From the NCBI RefSeq assembly GCF_024189315.1, contig NZ_JAIZEO010000001.1, positions 124,001 to 188,000 on the forward strand: DNA of 64,000 nucleotides. Direction: 5' to 3'. Below are positions 35,310 through 44,662 of the stretch, piece by piece. This stretch comes from Halobacillus sp. A5 (GTDB taxonomy: Bacteria; Bacillota; Bacilli; Bacillales; Halobacillaceae). The notes beneath the pieces are model-generated. The model was not told where the DNA came from. It worked only from the letters and a program-made list of their open reading frames with translations, and did not search any database. Made by a program: the position numbers and the translations under genes. The number at the start of each line of letters is the position of its first letter. Position 1 is the stretch's first letter.

Positions 35310-37739
35310 ATGTTAGTTTCATTAAATTGGTTAAATGACTATATTGACGTAAATGACTATAAACCTGAAGACTTAGCGGAAATTATTACAAAAACAGGAA
35401 TAGAGGTAGAAAGTGTGAACCCTGTCGCTGAGGCTGCAAAGGGTATTGTAGTGGGCCGTGTGGTTTCTTGTGAGCAGCACCCAAATGCAGAGAAGCTATC
35501 ATTATGCCAGGTTGATATAGGAGAAGGAATACTTCAAATTGTTTGCGGAGCTCCAAACATTGCTGAAGGGCAAAAAGTACCCGTAGCCACACCGGGAGCG
35601 GTTTTACCAGGTAACTTTAAAATCAATAAAACAAAGCTTCGCGGCGAAGTATCAAATGGTATGATCTGCTCACTTCAGGAGCTTGGTGTAGACGAGAAGG
35701 ATGTGCCAAAAGAGTACCAGGAAGGTATATATGTATTCCCTGAAGATGTTAACTTAGGAGATGATGCGGTTTCTTTATTGAATCTTAACGATATTATTAT
35801 CGAACTTGGGTTAACACCTAACCGTTCAGATTGCTTAAGTATGGCAGGAGTAGCCTATGAGGTGGCTGCTGCGCTGGGGCGTGAGTATAAACTAGCGGAA
35901 GAAGAAGTAGAGACCTCTAATGAAAAAGCGGAGAAGATGGTTAAAGTAGAGGTAGAGGACCCTCAGGCTAATCCGTATTACGGAGCGTTTATTCTTAAGG
36001 ATGTGAAAGTAGGGAAATCTCCATTATGGATTCAGAACCGATTAACAGCAGCGGGTATTCGTCCAATAAATAACGTGGTTGATATTACGAACTTTGTCTT
36101 ATTAGAATATGGCCAGCCGCTTCATGCATTTGACTTTGATCGATTTGGTTCTTCCAGGGTGGTCACGAGGCGTGCCCGCAGCGGAGAGAAAATTACAACT
36201 CTAGATGACCAGGAACGGACATTGTCGCCGGATCATTTGATCATTACAAATGGAGAAAATGCCCATGCAATTGCAGGGGTAATGGGTGGAGCTGAATCAG
36301 AAGTTCAGGAAAACACTACGACCATTTTATTAGAAGCAGCTTACTTTAACCCTGCAAATGTCAGGCAGGCAGCTAAAGATCACGGATTGCGGAGTGAGGC
36401 AAGTACACGTTTTGAAAAAGGGGTGGACCCAAACAGGGTGGAACGCGCCGGCATACGTGCTTGTGAGCTGCTTCAGCAATACGCTGGAGCCACTGTACTA
36501 GAGGGACCAGCTAAGTTCGATCAGCTTGATCGTTCGGAAAATAAAGTTCAAATGAACTCACTGAAAATAAACGAGCGCTTAGGTACTGAAATTTCAAATG
36601 AAGAGATCGCTTATATATTAGAACGCCTTCAATTCACTTATGAAAGTAATGGGGATGAGTTTTTAGTCTATGCACCTACGAGAAGGGGAGATATTGTACT
36701 TTTTGAGGACATGCTTGAAGAGGTGGCGCGAATTTACGGGTATGATAACCTGCCATTTACACTTCCGAGCGGTGCGGCTCATGCTGGCGGTCTGTCACTG
36801 GAGCAAAAATTAAAGCGTGGAATGAAAGCCTACTTTGAAGGAGCCGGGCTGGATGAGACGATTACGTATTCTCTGACAAGTGAAAAACAAGCTGCCATGC
36901 TGGTAAGTAAAGAGGTAGAAGAATTGACACCAACCCCTGTAAAGCTTGCCATGCCTATGAGCGAAGATCACAGTCATATGCGCTTAAGCATATTGCCAGA
37001 ACTGCTTCAGTCCATTTCCTATAATAGCGCGCGTAAACAGCAGAATATAGCTTATTATGAGCTGGGCACCGTATTTATAAGTCAAGAGGAAGAAGTGACT
37101 AAACAGCCTCATGAAATGCTTCGTGCTTCCGGGGCTGTCACGGGAGAGTGGCTTGCCCATCCATGGCAGCAGGAAAAGAAAGTAGTCGACTTCTTTGTTG
37201 TAAAAGGAATTGTAGAAGGACTTATGAAGTGGCTTGATCTCGATGTTAAATATACAAAGGCTAAAATAGAAGGCATGCACCCAGGTCGTACAGCTGTGGT
37301 TACAACTGCGGAAGAGGAAATCATAGGCTTTGTAGGTCAGGTTCATCCAAAGGTTCAGAACGAGCTGGGGATTAAAGATACTTTTGTTTTTGACTTAAAT
37401 GCTGAGATGTTAATTGATATCTATCAAAAAGAAGAAGCCTTTGAAACGATCCCTCGCTTTCCAAGCGTTAATCGGGATATTGCGCTCGTAGTTGAAGACT
37501 CCGTTCCTGCCGGTCATATTGAAAAAACAATTTATGAGGCAGGGGCACCTTTAGTTAAACAAGTCCGAGTATTTGACGTCTATCAAGGTGAACATTTAGA
37601 GGAAGGGATGAAGTCGCTTGCGTATCGTCTTCTTTACCTGGATCCAGAACGTACGCTTAAAGATGAAGAAGTAGAAGCGGCACATGAACAAATATTAAAA
37701 GAAGTGAAAGACAAGCATAATGCGGAATTAAGAGCATAA
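35310..37739 (+). CDS. pheT: Phenylalanyl-tRNA synthetase beta subunit
   Basis: The 809-residue partner of PheS. In order: an EMAP-like tRNA-binding domain (about 40-150; VVGRVVSCEQHPNAEKL, VCGAPNI), the B3/B4 editing domain (GIRPINNVVDITNFVLLEYGQPLHAFD), the B5 domain, the catalytic-like core, and a C-terminal FDX-ACB anticodon domain (FPSVNRDIALVVEDSVPAGHIE). AAGGAGGACAA precedes ATG 35310. Cotranscribed with pheS and followed by a terminator. Confidence 0.98.
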   Translation: MLVSLNWLNDYIDVNDYKPEDLAEIITKTGIEVESVNPVAEAAKGIVVGRVVSCEQHPNAEKLSLCQVDIGEGILQIVCGAPNIAEGQKVPVATPGAVLPGNFKINKTKLRGEVSNGMICSLQELGVDEKDVPKEYQEGIYVFPEDVNLGDDAVSLLNLNDIIIELGLTPNRSDCLSMAGVAYEVAAALGREYKLAEEEVETSNEKAEKMVKVEVEDPQANPYYGAFILKDVKVGKSPLWIQNRLTAAGIRPINNVVDITNFVLLEYGQPLHAFDFDRFGSSRVVTRRARSGEKITTLDDQERTLSPDHLIITNGENAHAIAGVMGGAESEVQENTTTILLEAAYFNPANVRQAAKDHGLRSEASTRFEKGVDPNRVERAGIRACELLQQYAGATVLEGPAKFDQLDRSENKVQMNSLKINERLGTEISNEEIAYILERLQFTYESNGDEFLVYAPTRRGDIVLFEDMLEEVARIYGYDNLPFTLPSGAAHAGGLSLEQKLKRGMKAYFEGAGLDETITYSLTSEKQAAMLVSKEVEELTPTPVKLAMPMSEDHSHMRLSILPELLQSISYNSARKQQNIAYYELGTVFISQEEEVTKQPHEMLRASGAVTGEWLAHPWQQEKKVVDFFVVKGIVEGLMKWLDLDVKYTKAKIEGMHPGRTAVVTTAEEEIIGFVGQVHPKVQNELGIKDTFVFDLNAEMLIDIYQKEEAFETIPRFPSVNRDIALVVEDSVPAGHIEKTIYEAGAPLVKQVRVFDVYQGEHLEEGMKSLAYRLLYLDPERTLKDEEVEAAHEQILKEVKDKHNAELRA

Positions 37740-37767
37740 AAAAGCGGGCAATAAGCCCGTTTTTTTA
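37739..37767 (+). terminator. Terminator after pheST
   Basis: AAAAAGCGGGC and GCCCGTTTTTTT pair around AATAA (37739-37765), starting in the pheT stop codon. Confidence 0.9.
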
Positions 37768-37775
37768 TTTTGTAA

Positions 37776-37905
37776 AGGAAATTATAAAACCACAAACTGT
37801 GGATATATTTTTATAAAAGAGTGACATCCAGCTTCAGTGCCCAGATACTCGCGTCATAATCAAACCGGGACGTTCTGCTTATACGTGAGGAAGCCTGCGC
37901 TTAAG
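37776..37905 (+). repeat. Dispersed intergenic repeat, copy B (short form)
   Basis: Second copy of the element at 21061-21240, in the same orientation. It shares GGAAATTATAAAA, CAAACTGTGG, TAAAAGAGTGAC, CTCGCGTCATAA and GGGACGTTCTGCTTAT, but lacks about 30 central bases of copy A. It lies between pheT and the convergent rnhC, touching the rnhC stop. Confidence 0.72.
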
Positions 37906-37906
37906 T

Positions 37907-38845
37907 TCATTTGAGTAACTTCTTTGCTTTTTCTTTATTGGCAAAATGAATTTTTGCCAACTCGCGAAGTTTATCTTCACCATAAACTTCAATAATTTTT
38001 GCAGCAGCTCTATCTACTTTCATTGAAGCACCTTTAGGAATTGGCAAGCCGGTATCCTTCTCCATCTGGTTCATTGCTTTCACAAAACTGGATCGTGCCA
38101 GAATGGATCCGACTGCCACAGCAATGGAATAGCTCTCGGCCTTCGTCATAAAGTAAACGTTGTCCTGAAGGTCCTTGTTCTCTGACTGCAGATGTTTTAA
38201 ATAGACGTCAGGCTGTGAGAATTGATCGATTAGAATTCCCACAGGGTGTTCTGGCTCAATTTTTTTAAGCAGCTTTTCGATGGCCTGATGATGGAGGAGT
38301 GTTTTCATTTTTCCCTGGCTCCATCCTTTCTCCTGCCATTGATTATACTTTGTATTATGAAGTCTCATTAAAGTATAAGGTATATTCATTTCGACAATTT
38401 GTTTAGCGATTTGTGTAATCTGCTTGTCAGTTAAATGTTTAGAGTCTTTAACTCCAATAGCTTTCAGCTGACCGATCTGATGCTCCTTTATATAAGCTGC
38501 AGCTACAGTGACCGGTCCAAAGAAATCACCAGTACCAGCCTCATCCGATCCTATGTGAGAGCTTGTAAATAAGCTATCTTCTGGGTGAAAGCGATGGTTT
38601 GATCTGGCTAGACTTTGCTTCGTCTTAATAGAAGGTGAACTGGAATTTCCCCATTTATCTGCTTCAGCCTGGGGGTTTGGTCCTTGAAAAAGTACCTTCC
38701 CCGATGAATAACCAGTAATTGTACAATTAGGAGTTTTGGCCGAGAATACCGCATGGGCCGGTGGGTTACTTTTTAGTGAATTACGATAATGATTCTTTAC
38801 TTCGGTTAATTTACTTTTAGGTAATGTGAGTACAACTTGTGACAT
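37907..38845 (-). CDS. rnhC: Ribonuclease HIII
   Basis: RNase HIII cuts RNA in RNA-DNA hybrids. The 312-residue protein has the N-terminal TBP-like substrate domain (CTITGYSSGKVLFQGPNPQ) and the RNase H domain with HIGSDEAGTGDFFGPV (metal-binding Asp and Glu), GVKDSKHLTDKQ and the Asp in GILIDQF. The GK(V)LFQG N-terminal extension separates it from RNase HII. Start at 38845 (MSQVVLTLP) with GAAAGGAC upstream on the minus strand; 22 further codons are open without a site. Divergent from zapA. Confidence 0.94.
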   Translation of the reverse strand: MSQVVLTLPKSKLTEVKNHYRNSLKSNPPAHAVFSAKTPNCTITGYSSGKVLFQGPNPQAEADKWGNSSSPSIKTKQSLARSNHRFHPEDSLFTSSHIGSDEAGTGDFFGPVTVAAAYIKEHQIGQLKAIGVKDSKHLTDKQITQIAKQIVEMNIPYTLMRLHNTKYNQWQEKGWSQGKMKTLLHHQAIEKLLKKIEPEHPVGILIDQFSQPDVYLKHLQSENKDLQDNVYFMTKAESYSIAVAVGSILARSSFVKAMNQMEKDTGLPIPKGASMKVDRAAAKIIEVYGEDKLRELAKIHFANKEKAKKLLK

Positions 38846-38985
38846 GATAAGTCCTTTCATAGTAAATTCTACGTCTAGTATAGCAAAAGAAAGCATTGTA
38901 AAGGAAAACAATCTTATTGGTTTCCTATTTGAACGGCTTCATGTTACTATTAAGCGTAGGATATTAGAAACAAGGGGGTATGAAT

Positions 38986-39264
38986 GTGTCCCAATCAGAC
39001 CAGGAACGTAAACGGATAACCGTTGAAATATATAATCGCTCATACACTGTAATAGGAAAAGAAGAACCACATCATATCCGCATGGTATCTAACCTTGTTG
39101 ATCAAAAGATGCGGGAAATCCATGATGCGAACCCGACATTGGATACATCTAAACTGGCTGTTTTGACAGCTGTTAATACAATGAACGAGTACATAAAGCT
39201 CAAGGAAGAATGTACTGAATTAATAAACTACATCGAGAAGTTAGAGAAAGAGGACGACACTTAA
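38986..39264 (+). CDS. zapA: Cell division protein ZapA
   Basis: ZapA bundles FtsZ filaments at midcell. The 92-residue protein has the small beta-rich head (ITVEIYNRSYTVIGKEEPHHIRMVSNLVD) and a long C-terminal coiled coil ending EKLEKEDDT; LDTSKLAVLTAVNTMNEY is diagnostic. I take GTG 38986 as start (MSQSDQE) because GGGGG lies seven bases upstream; ATG 38980 is only one base from it. The cvpA-like gene begins one base after the stop. Confidence 0.92.
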   Translation: MSQSDQERKRITVEIYNRSYTVIGKEEPHHIRMVSNLVDQKMREIHDANPTLDTSKLAVLTAVNTMNEYIKLKEECTELINYIEKLEKEDDT

Positions 39265-39265
39265 C

Positions 39266-39814
39266 ATGATTGATTTACTTATTTTAATTATTTTACTGCT
39301 TGGTATTTTTACAGGATTTAAACGAGGCTTTATCTTACAATTGTTTCATCTTATTGGTTTTATCGCAGCATTTATAGTAGGTGTATTGTACTACGATGAC
39401 TTAGCACCTAAGTTAGTGCTTTGGATTCCATACCCTGATCTGCCGGAAAACAGTTCATGGGCAGTATTTTTAGATAATCTTCCACTTGAAGCAGGATTCT
39501 ATAATGCTATTGCTTTTGTTATTATATTCCTCGGGGTAAAGATTATATTGCAAATCGTTGCATCGATGCTTGATTTTGTTGCAGACCTCCCTATTCTAAA
39601 CTCGATCAACGGGTTATTGGGCGGCGTGCTTGGATTTATTCAGCGTTATGTACTGGTATTTATTTTGCTTTATCTTGCTGCACTGGTACCTGTTACATCT
39701 GTGCAGAATGCTATCGAAGGGTCATTCACCGCTCAGTTAATCATTGAGCATACTCCTGTCTTGTCTGCACAATTAAAGGATTTATGGATAGAACAAGTGG
39801 CAAGTATGTTCTAG
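39266..39814 (+). CDS. yshB: CvpA-family membrane protein
   Basis: A 182-residue protein with four membrane segments: LLILIILLLGIFTGFKRGF at the N-terminus, IGFIAAFIVGVLYY, AFVIIFLGVKIILQIVASML and YVLVFILLYLAALVPV. GFKRGFILQ and the NSINGLLGGVLGFIQ stretch are the CvpA signature (named for colicin V production in E. coli). In B. subtilis the gene between zapA and polX is yshB. Molecular role unknown. A terminator follows. Confidence 0.88.
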   Translation: MIDLLILIILLLGIFTGFKRGFILQLFHLIGFIAAFIVGVLYYDDLAPKLVLWIPYPDLPENSSWAVFLDNLPLEAGFYNAIAFVIIFLGVKIILQIVASMLDFVADLPILNSINGLLGGVLGFIQRYVLVFILLYLAALVPVTSVQNAIEGSFTAQLIIEHTPVLSAQLKDLWIEQVASMF

Positions 39815-39830
39815 CGAAATGGTAAGAAAG

Positions 39831-39857
39831 AGCCGCTATACAAAATAGCGGCTTTTT
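39831..39857 (+). terminator. Terminator after yshB
   Basis: Perfect nine-base arms AGCCGCTAT (39831-39839) and ATAGCGGCT (39845-39853), then TTTTT. Confidence 0.93.
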
Positions 39858-39929
39858 CTTGTAGTTTTAAATTCAGAGGAAGTAAAAGAGTAATATGATT
39901 TATGAATTTAGAAAGGATGACGGATAGAT

Positions 39930-41645
39930 ATGTCAGTTAATAAAAAACAAGTCATTCAATTACTGGAGACAATCGCAGTTTACTTAGAATTAAAAGGGGA
40001 AAATCCTTTTAAAACCTCAGCCTATCGTAAAGCCGCTCAAGCACTAGAAAGGGACGATCATTCCTTAAGCGAGATTGAAGACTTCAAGAAAATGAAAGGA
40101 ATAGGAAAGGGAACAGCGGCAGTAATCGAGGAATTCGTAGAAAAAGGTGAATCTGAAACTTTGCGGCAGCTGGAAGCAGAAGTACCTGCTGGCTTAGTTC
40201 CCTTATTGGATTTACCCGGCTTAGGAGGAAAAAAGCTGGCCAAGCTCTATCAACAGCTTGGAGTCACTGATGCAGAATCACTAAAGACAGCATTGGAAGC
40301 TGGTAAAGTAGAAGAGCTTGAAGGATTTGGGAAAAAATCCGCAGAGAAAATGCTCCAATCACTCGAAGAAGCTGGTTCAAGACCAGAGCGGCTCCCCATT
40401 GCGAGAATGCTTCCAATTGCTGAAAAAATAGAAGGGTTCCTATCCGGGTTGAAAACTCCTGTTAGGTTTTCACAAGCTGGCAGTGTAAGAAGAATGAAAG
40501 AAACAATTAAAGATCTGGACTTTATTATTGCTTCAGAGGATGCTGCGGCCACCAGAGATGAATTATTAAGTTATTCAGAAATCAAAGAAGTGATTGCTTC
40601 TGGTGAAACCAAAGTATCAGTTATCACGCATGAAGGATATGATATTGGAGTCGACTTTAGGATAGTGGAGCCGCATGAGTTTGCTACAACCCTGCACCAT
40701 TTCACCGGATCTAAAGATCATAATGTAGCCATGAGACAGCTGGCTAAGCAAAAGAACGAAAAAATAAGTGAATATGGAATCGAGAATACGGAAACTGGTG
40801 ATGTAACTACGTTTAAGACTGAGGAAGCTTTCTTCCAGTACTTTGGATTGAATTACATCCCTCCTGAGGTACGTGAAGACACGGGGGAAATAGAAGCATT
40901 TAAAGAAAATATATCTTTGATAGAACTTGGGGATATTAAAGGTGATCTTCACATGCACTCAACTTGGAGTGATGGAGCTCAATCAGTTAAAGAAATGGCA
41001 CTCCAGAGTCAAGCTAAAGGGTATGACTACATTGCTATTACGGATCACTCAAAATATTTACGTGTCGCAAATGGTTTAGATGAAAAGCGACTGCGGCTGC
41101 AAAGAGAAGAAATTGAAAAAATTAACGATGAGATGAAGGACTTTCATATTTTTTGCGGAATCGAGATGGACATTCTGCCTGATGGATCACTTGATTTTAG
41201 TGATGAATTTTTAAAGGAAATGGATTTTGTTATTGGGTCGATTCATTCCAGCTTTAGTCAGTCAGAAGATATAATCATGAAGAGATTAAGAAATGCTTTA
41301 GAGAATCAGCATGTAAATATGATCGCCCATCCTACCGGCAGGCTGATCGGCCGGCGGGAAGGGTATCGTGTTAATGTTGAGAAGTTGATTGAAGGAGCAA
41401 AAGAAACTGGCACGATCTTAGAATTAAATGCCAATCCTAATCGGCTGGATCTCAATGCTGAGTGGGTACGGGCTGCGCAGGAGCAAGAAGTGGAAGTAGC
41501 AATTAACACAGATGCCCACAGCTACCCTATGCTGGATCACATGGAAATTGGAGTAGGGACTGCCCGTAAAGGCTGGCTGCAAAAAGAAACAGTAATTAAC
41601 ACATGGACGACTAATCAATTAAAGAAACGATTTGGAATCAGTTAG
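39930..41645 (+). CDS. polX: DNA polymerase X with C-terminal PHP exonuclease
   Basis: A 571-residue bacterial family X polymerase acting in base excision repair. The N-terminal part holds the 8-kDa-like and HhH regions (ENPFKTSAYRKAAQALE; MKGIGKGTAAVIEEF; LPGLGGKKLAKLYQQLG) and the nucleotidyltransferase palm (QAGSVRRMKETIKDLDFIIA with the metal-binding DLD). The C-terminal PHP domain begins at GDLHMHSTWSDGAQSVKEMA and ends NTDAHSYPMLDHM, with the His and Asp ligands of a 3'-5' exonuclease. mutSB follows 18 bases on. Confidence 0.95.
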   Translation: MSVNKKQVIQLLETIAVYLELKGENPFKTSAYRKAAQALERDDHSLSEIEDFKKMKGIGKGTAAVIEEFVEKGESETLRQLEAEVPAGLVPLLDLPGLGGKKLAKLYQQLGVTDAESLKTALEAGKVEELEGFGKKSAEKMLQSLEEAGSRPERLPIARMLPIAEKIEGFLSGLKTPVRFSQAGSVRRMKETIKDLDFIIASEDAAATRDELLSYSEIKEVIASGETKVSVITHEGYDIGVDFRIVEPHEFATTLHHFTGSKDHNVAMRQLAKQKNEKISEYGIENTETGDVTTFKTEEAFFQYFGLNYIPPEVREDTGEIEAFKENISLIELGDIKGDLHMHSTWSDGAQSVKEMALQSQAKGYDYIAITDHSKYLRVANGLDEKRLRLQREEIEKINDEMKDFHIFCGIEMDILPDGSLDFSDEFLKEMDFVIGSIHSSFSQSEDIIMKRLRNALENQHVNMIAHPTGRLIGRREGYRVNVEKLIEGAKETGTILELNANPNRLDLNAEWVRAAQEQEVEVAINTDAHSYPMLDHMEIGVGTARKGWLQKETVINTWTTNQLKKRFGIS

Positions 41646-41663
41646 ACAAAAGGAGCTGCCATT

Positions 41664-44012
41664 ATGAATGCAAGAATTCTAGAAGTTTTAGAATATAACA
41701 AAATCATTGCTCAGCTGATGGAGCATACGGCTTCCTCTTTAGGGAAAGAGAAGGCAGCAGCTCTTAAACCGTCTGTGCAGCTGGAAGAGGTAGTGAAGCT
41801 GCAGCATGAAACGGATGAAGCGGCCCATGTACTCCGGCTAAAGGGCCATATACCTCTCGGCGGGATTTTTGATATTAAGCCAAGTATAAAACGTACAATG
41901 ATCGGCGGCATTTTAAGTTCATTAGAATGTCTTGATATAGCGAGTACGATTTATGGGGGAAGACAGTTAAAACGGTTTATCGAGGACATGGAAGAGCCTG
42001 AGATGCCGATACTTAGAGAATTAGTCAATGGATTACTGCCTCTGTCAGAATTAGAGCGGTATATTAAAAGCTGTATTGATGACCATGGGACCGTAATGGA
42101 TGGAGCTTCAGATAAGCTTCGTACCATTCGATCAAGAATCCGCACCTCAGAAAGCAGAGTTAGAGATAAGCTGGATTCTTATACGAAATCAAAATCGAAA
42201 ATGTTATCTGATGCGATTGTAACCATTCGAAATGATCGGTACGTACTGCCGGTTAAACAAGAATATCGAGGTTCTATTGGAGGGATTGTACATGACCAGT
42301 CGGCTTCAGGAGCCACGCTTTTTATTGAACCGCAGGCGGTCGTTGACGTAAACAATCAATTGCAGCAAGCCAGAGTAGAAGAAAAACAGGAAGTAGAACG
42401 TATACTATCTGAATTATCTCAGGCGATTGCTGAAGAACAGAGCGCTCTCTATACTAATGTTGATGTTTTGGGGCATGTTGATTTTATGTTCGCGAGGGCA
42501 AAGCTGGGAGCAGCGATGAAAGCATCCATGCCGATGATGAACGATCGAGGCCGTGTGAAAATAAAACAGGCTCGTCATCCGCTTATTTCACCTGATGAGG
42601 TTGTTCCAAATGATATTGAAATAGGCAGTGACTTTAACTCTATTGTTATTACAGGACCTAATACCGGCGGTAAGACGGTAACTTTAAAATTATTGGGGCT
42701 TTTTACATTAATGGCTCAATCGGGATTACAGGTTCCTGCAATGGATGGAGGGGAGCTTGCCGTATTTGAACAAGTATTTGCAGATATAGGTGATGAACAA
42801 TCTATTGAACAGAGCTTGTCTACATTTTCGTCTCATATGACTAATATTGTAGAGATCTTAAAACATGTAAATAATCGCACGCTGGTGCTATTTGATGAAC
42901 TCGGGGCTGGAACGGATCCTCAGGAAGGGGCAGCGCTGGCAATGTCTATTCTGGATGAAGTAGTCAGCCGTGATGCCCGTGTTATTGCTACGACCCATTA
43001 TCCAGAACTAAAAGCTTATGGCTATAACCGCAAAGGTGTTGTGAATGCTTCTGTAGAGTTTGATATTCAAACCTTAAGACCAACCTACCGTCTCCTGATT
43101 GGAGTACCGGGCCGAAGCAATGCTTTTGAGATCTCCAGGAGACTTGGCTTGGAAGAAAATATTATTGAAATCGCAAAGCAGCATATCGGAGTTGATTCTC
43201 AAAGTGTCGAAAATATGATCGCTTCACTGGAAGCTTCAACTAGAGAAGCGGAAAGAGATTATGAAGTAGCCGATTTGAAACTCAAGGAAGCAGAACAGCT
43301 TCATCAGGAATTAGAGGAGCAATGGCGGCAATTCGAAGAACAAAAGGAAAAGCTTTATAAGAAAGCAGAAGAAAAAGCAGAAAAGGCAATTCTTAAAGCA
43401 AGAGAAGAAGCGGAGCAGATTGTAAGCGAAATCAGAAACATGAAAAGCAGTGCAGAATTAAAAGAGCATGAATGGATCGAAGCTCGTAAAATGTTCGATG
43501 AAGCCCAGCCGGAATTGACTAATAAGAAGGCGGCCGGCAAGCCGGTACATTCGAGCCAATTACAGAAAGAATTGAAGCCCGGAGACGAGGTTAAGCTGCT
43601 TACGTTAAATCAACAGGGGACAATAGTTGATCAAATAGGCGACAATGATTACCAAATACAAGTAGGTATGATGAAAGTGAAAGCTAAACGGAAAGATATT
43701 GAATTTGTAAAAGCTAAACAGCCTGCTAAGGAAAAACCTATGGCCACTGTAAGGGGCAAAAGTCATCACGTAAAACCAGAACTGGACTTACGAGGAGAGC
43801 GGTATGAGGATGCTTTAAAACAGCTGGAGAAATACGTAGACGATGCTCTTTTAGCTGGGTATCCAACTGTTTCTATCATACATGGAAAAGGGACCGGAGC
43901 TTTAAGAACGGCTGTGCAGAATTATGCCAAGAAACATCGTGCCATTTCATCCTTCCGTTTTGGAGGTATGAATGAGGGTGGAAGCGGTGTGACCGTTCTA
44001 GAACTAAAGTAA
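41664..44012 (+). CDS. mutSB: MutS2 endonuclease/ATPase
   Basis: MutS2 is a MutS-like ATPase now linked to branched DNA resolution and rescue of collided ribosomes. The 782 residues lack the mismatch-recognition domain; they contain the core and clamp, the ATPase with Walker [14 protein letters not shown], Walker [21 protein letters not shown], a long charged coiled coil (about 510-640) and a C-terminal Smr domain ([31 protein letters not shown]). The Smr LDLR and HGKG motifs needed for nuclease activity are present. AAAGGAGCTGCC precedes ATG 41664. Confidence 0.96.
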   Translation: MNARILEVLEYNKIIAQLMEHTASSLGKEKAAALKPSVQLEEVVKLQHETDEAAHVLRLKGHIPLGGIFDIKPSIKRTMIGGILSSLECLDIASTIYGGRQLKRFIEDMEEPEMPILRELVNGLLPLSELERYIKSCIDDHGTVMDGASDKLRTIRSRIRTSESRVRDKLDSYTKSKSKMLSDAIVTIRNDRYVLPVKQEYRGSIGGIVHDQSASGATLFIEPQAVVDVNNQLQQARVEEKQEVERILSELSQAIAEEQSALYTNVDVLGHVDFMFARAKLGAAMKASMPMMNDRGRVKIKQARHPLISPDEVVPNDIEIGSDFNSIVITGPNTGGKTVTLKLLGLFTLMAQSGLQVPAMDGGELAVFEQVFADIGDEQSIEQSLSTFSSHMTNIVEILKHVNNRTLVLFDELGAGTDPQEGAALAMSILDEVVSRDARVIATTHYPELKAYGYNRKGVVNASVEFDIQTLRPTYRLLIGVPGRSNAFEISRRLGLEENIIEIAKQHIGVDSQSVENMIASLEASTREAERDYEVADLKLKEAEQLHQELEEQWRQFEEQKEKLYKKAEEKAEKAILKAREEAEQIVSEIRNMKSSAELKEHEWIEARKMFDEAQPELTNKKAAGKPVHSSQLQKELKPGDEVKLLTLNQQGTIVDQIGDNDYQIQVGMMKVKAKRKDIEFVKAKQPAKEKPMATVRGKSHHVKPELDLRGERYEDALKQLEKYVDDALLAGYPTVSIIHGKGTGALRTAVQNYAKKHRAISSFRFGGMNEGGSGVTVLELK

Positions 44013-44033
44013 TAAGGTCAGAGGGGGAATAAG

Positions 44034-44441
44034 ATGACAAGCTTCTGGGAGAACACATATGTAGAAACAGCCGCAAGCTACAGTGTAGTTGTATTGTGCT
44101 TAATCGTTTTTATGGCAGTTTTTGAAATAGTGACCTCTTATAATAACTGGGAGGAAATTAAATCCGGAAACATAGCAGTGTCTATGGCAACGGGAGGAAA
44201 AATATTCGGCATTGCGAATATTTTCAGATACTCGATCGAGCACAATGATACACTGCTGCAGACAATGGGGTGGGGGATCTATGGATTTTTACTCTTACTA
44301 GTTGGTTATTTCATATTCGAATTTTTAACCCCTTCCTTTAAAATTGACAAAGAAATTGCAGCTGATAATCGGGCTGTAGGATTTATATCATTAGTGATCT
44401 CAGTGGGGCTCTCTTATGTAATTGGGTCTAATATTATGTGA
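44034..44441 (+). CDS. yshE: DUF350 family membrane protein
   Basis: A 135-residue protein with four membrane helices (VVVLCLIVFMAVFEIV; a polar-gapped GNIAVSMATGGKIFGIANI; GWGIYGFLLLLVGYFIFEF; VGFISLVISVGLSYVIG). The conserved GNxAVSMATGGKIFGIA and DNRAVGF are the DUF350 pattern. Function unknown; such proteins often form paired-repeat folds. In B. subtilis yshE holds this position after mutSB. AGGGGG lies upstream of ATG 44034. Its stop codon overlaps the ribosome site of the tiny gene that follows. Confidence 0.85.
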   Translation: MTSFWENTYVETAASYSVVVLCLIVFMAVFEIVTSYNNWEEIKSGNIAVSMATGGKIFGIANIFRYSIEHNDTLLQTMGWGIYGFLLLLVGYFIFEFLTPSFKIDKEIAADNRAVGFISLVISVGLSYVIGSNIM

Positions 44442-44452
44442 GGAGGCTGAAG

Positions 44453-44533
44453 TTGGAAACTTTAGCAAAAGTTTTGATGGTTGTTGCAGCTTTATTTATA
44501 ATTATCGGGGTAATCTATATGGTAATCATTTAA
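44453..44533 (+). CDS. Putative 26-residue single-span membrane peptide
   Basis: This frame encodes 26 residues starting METLAKVLMVVAAL and ending in a hydrophobic stretch with Gly19 and Tyr22, so nearly all of it would form one membrane helix. TTG at 44453 is preceded by a perfect AGGAGG (44441-44446), six bases away, which overlaps the TGA of yshE; the two should be translationally coupled. The stop is followed at once by a strong terminator. The arrangement argues that it is a real gene. I recognise no family. It could be a subunit or regulator of the DUF350 protein. Confidence 0.6.
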   Translation: METLAKVLMVVAALFIIIGVIYMVII

Positions 44534-44561
44534 AAGCTTCCTTCTTATGGAAGCTTTTTAT
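44532..44561 (+). terminator. Terminator after the yshE unit
   Basis: Perfect ten-base arms AAAAGCTTCC (44532-44541) and GGAAGCTTTT (44549-44558), then a T-rich tail; the 5' arm overlaps the stop codon of the 26-codon gene. Confidence 0.93.
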
Positions 44562-44603
44562 TTTTTTAGTGGATCTTTTCTTCTTCAAGAATTTAAATAA
44601 TAT

Positions 44604-44632
44604 TTCAAATTTTTCGGATATATCGTTATAAT
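44604..44632 (+). promoter_or_regulatory. lcfA promoter
   Basis: TTCAAA (44604-44609), 17-base spacer, TATAAT (44627-44632). No FadR-type ATGAATG palindrome lies here. Confidence 0.5.
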
Positions 44633-44662
44633 AAAGTTACAATACAGTGGGAGGGAAGTAAA

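Noticed and set aside
36984-37346. Antisense frame of 120 codons over pheT
   Set aside because: Shadow of the PheT core; no ribosome site and no independent promoter.
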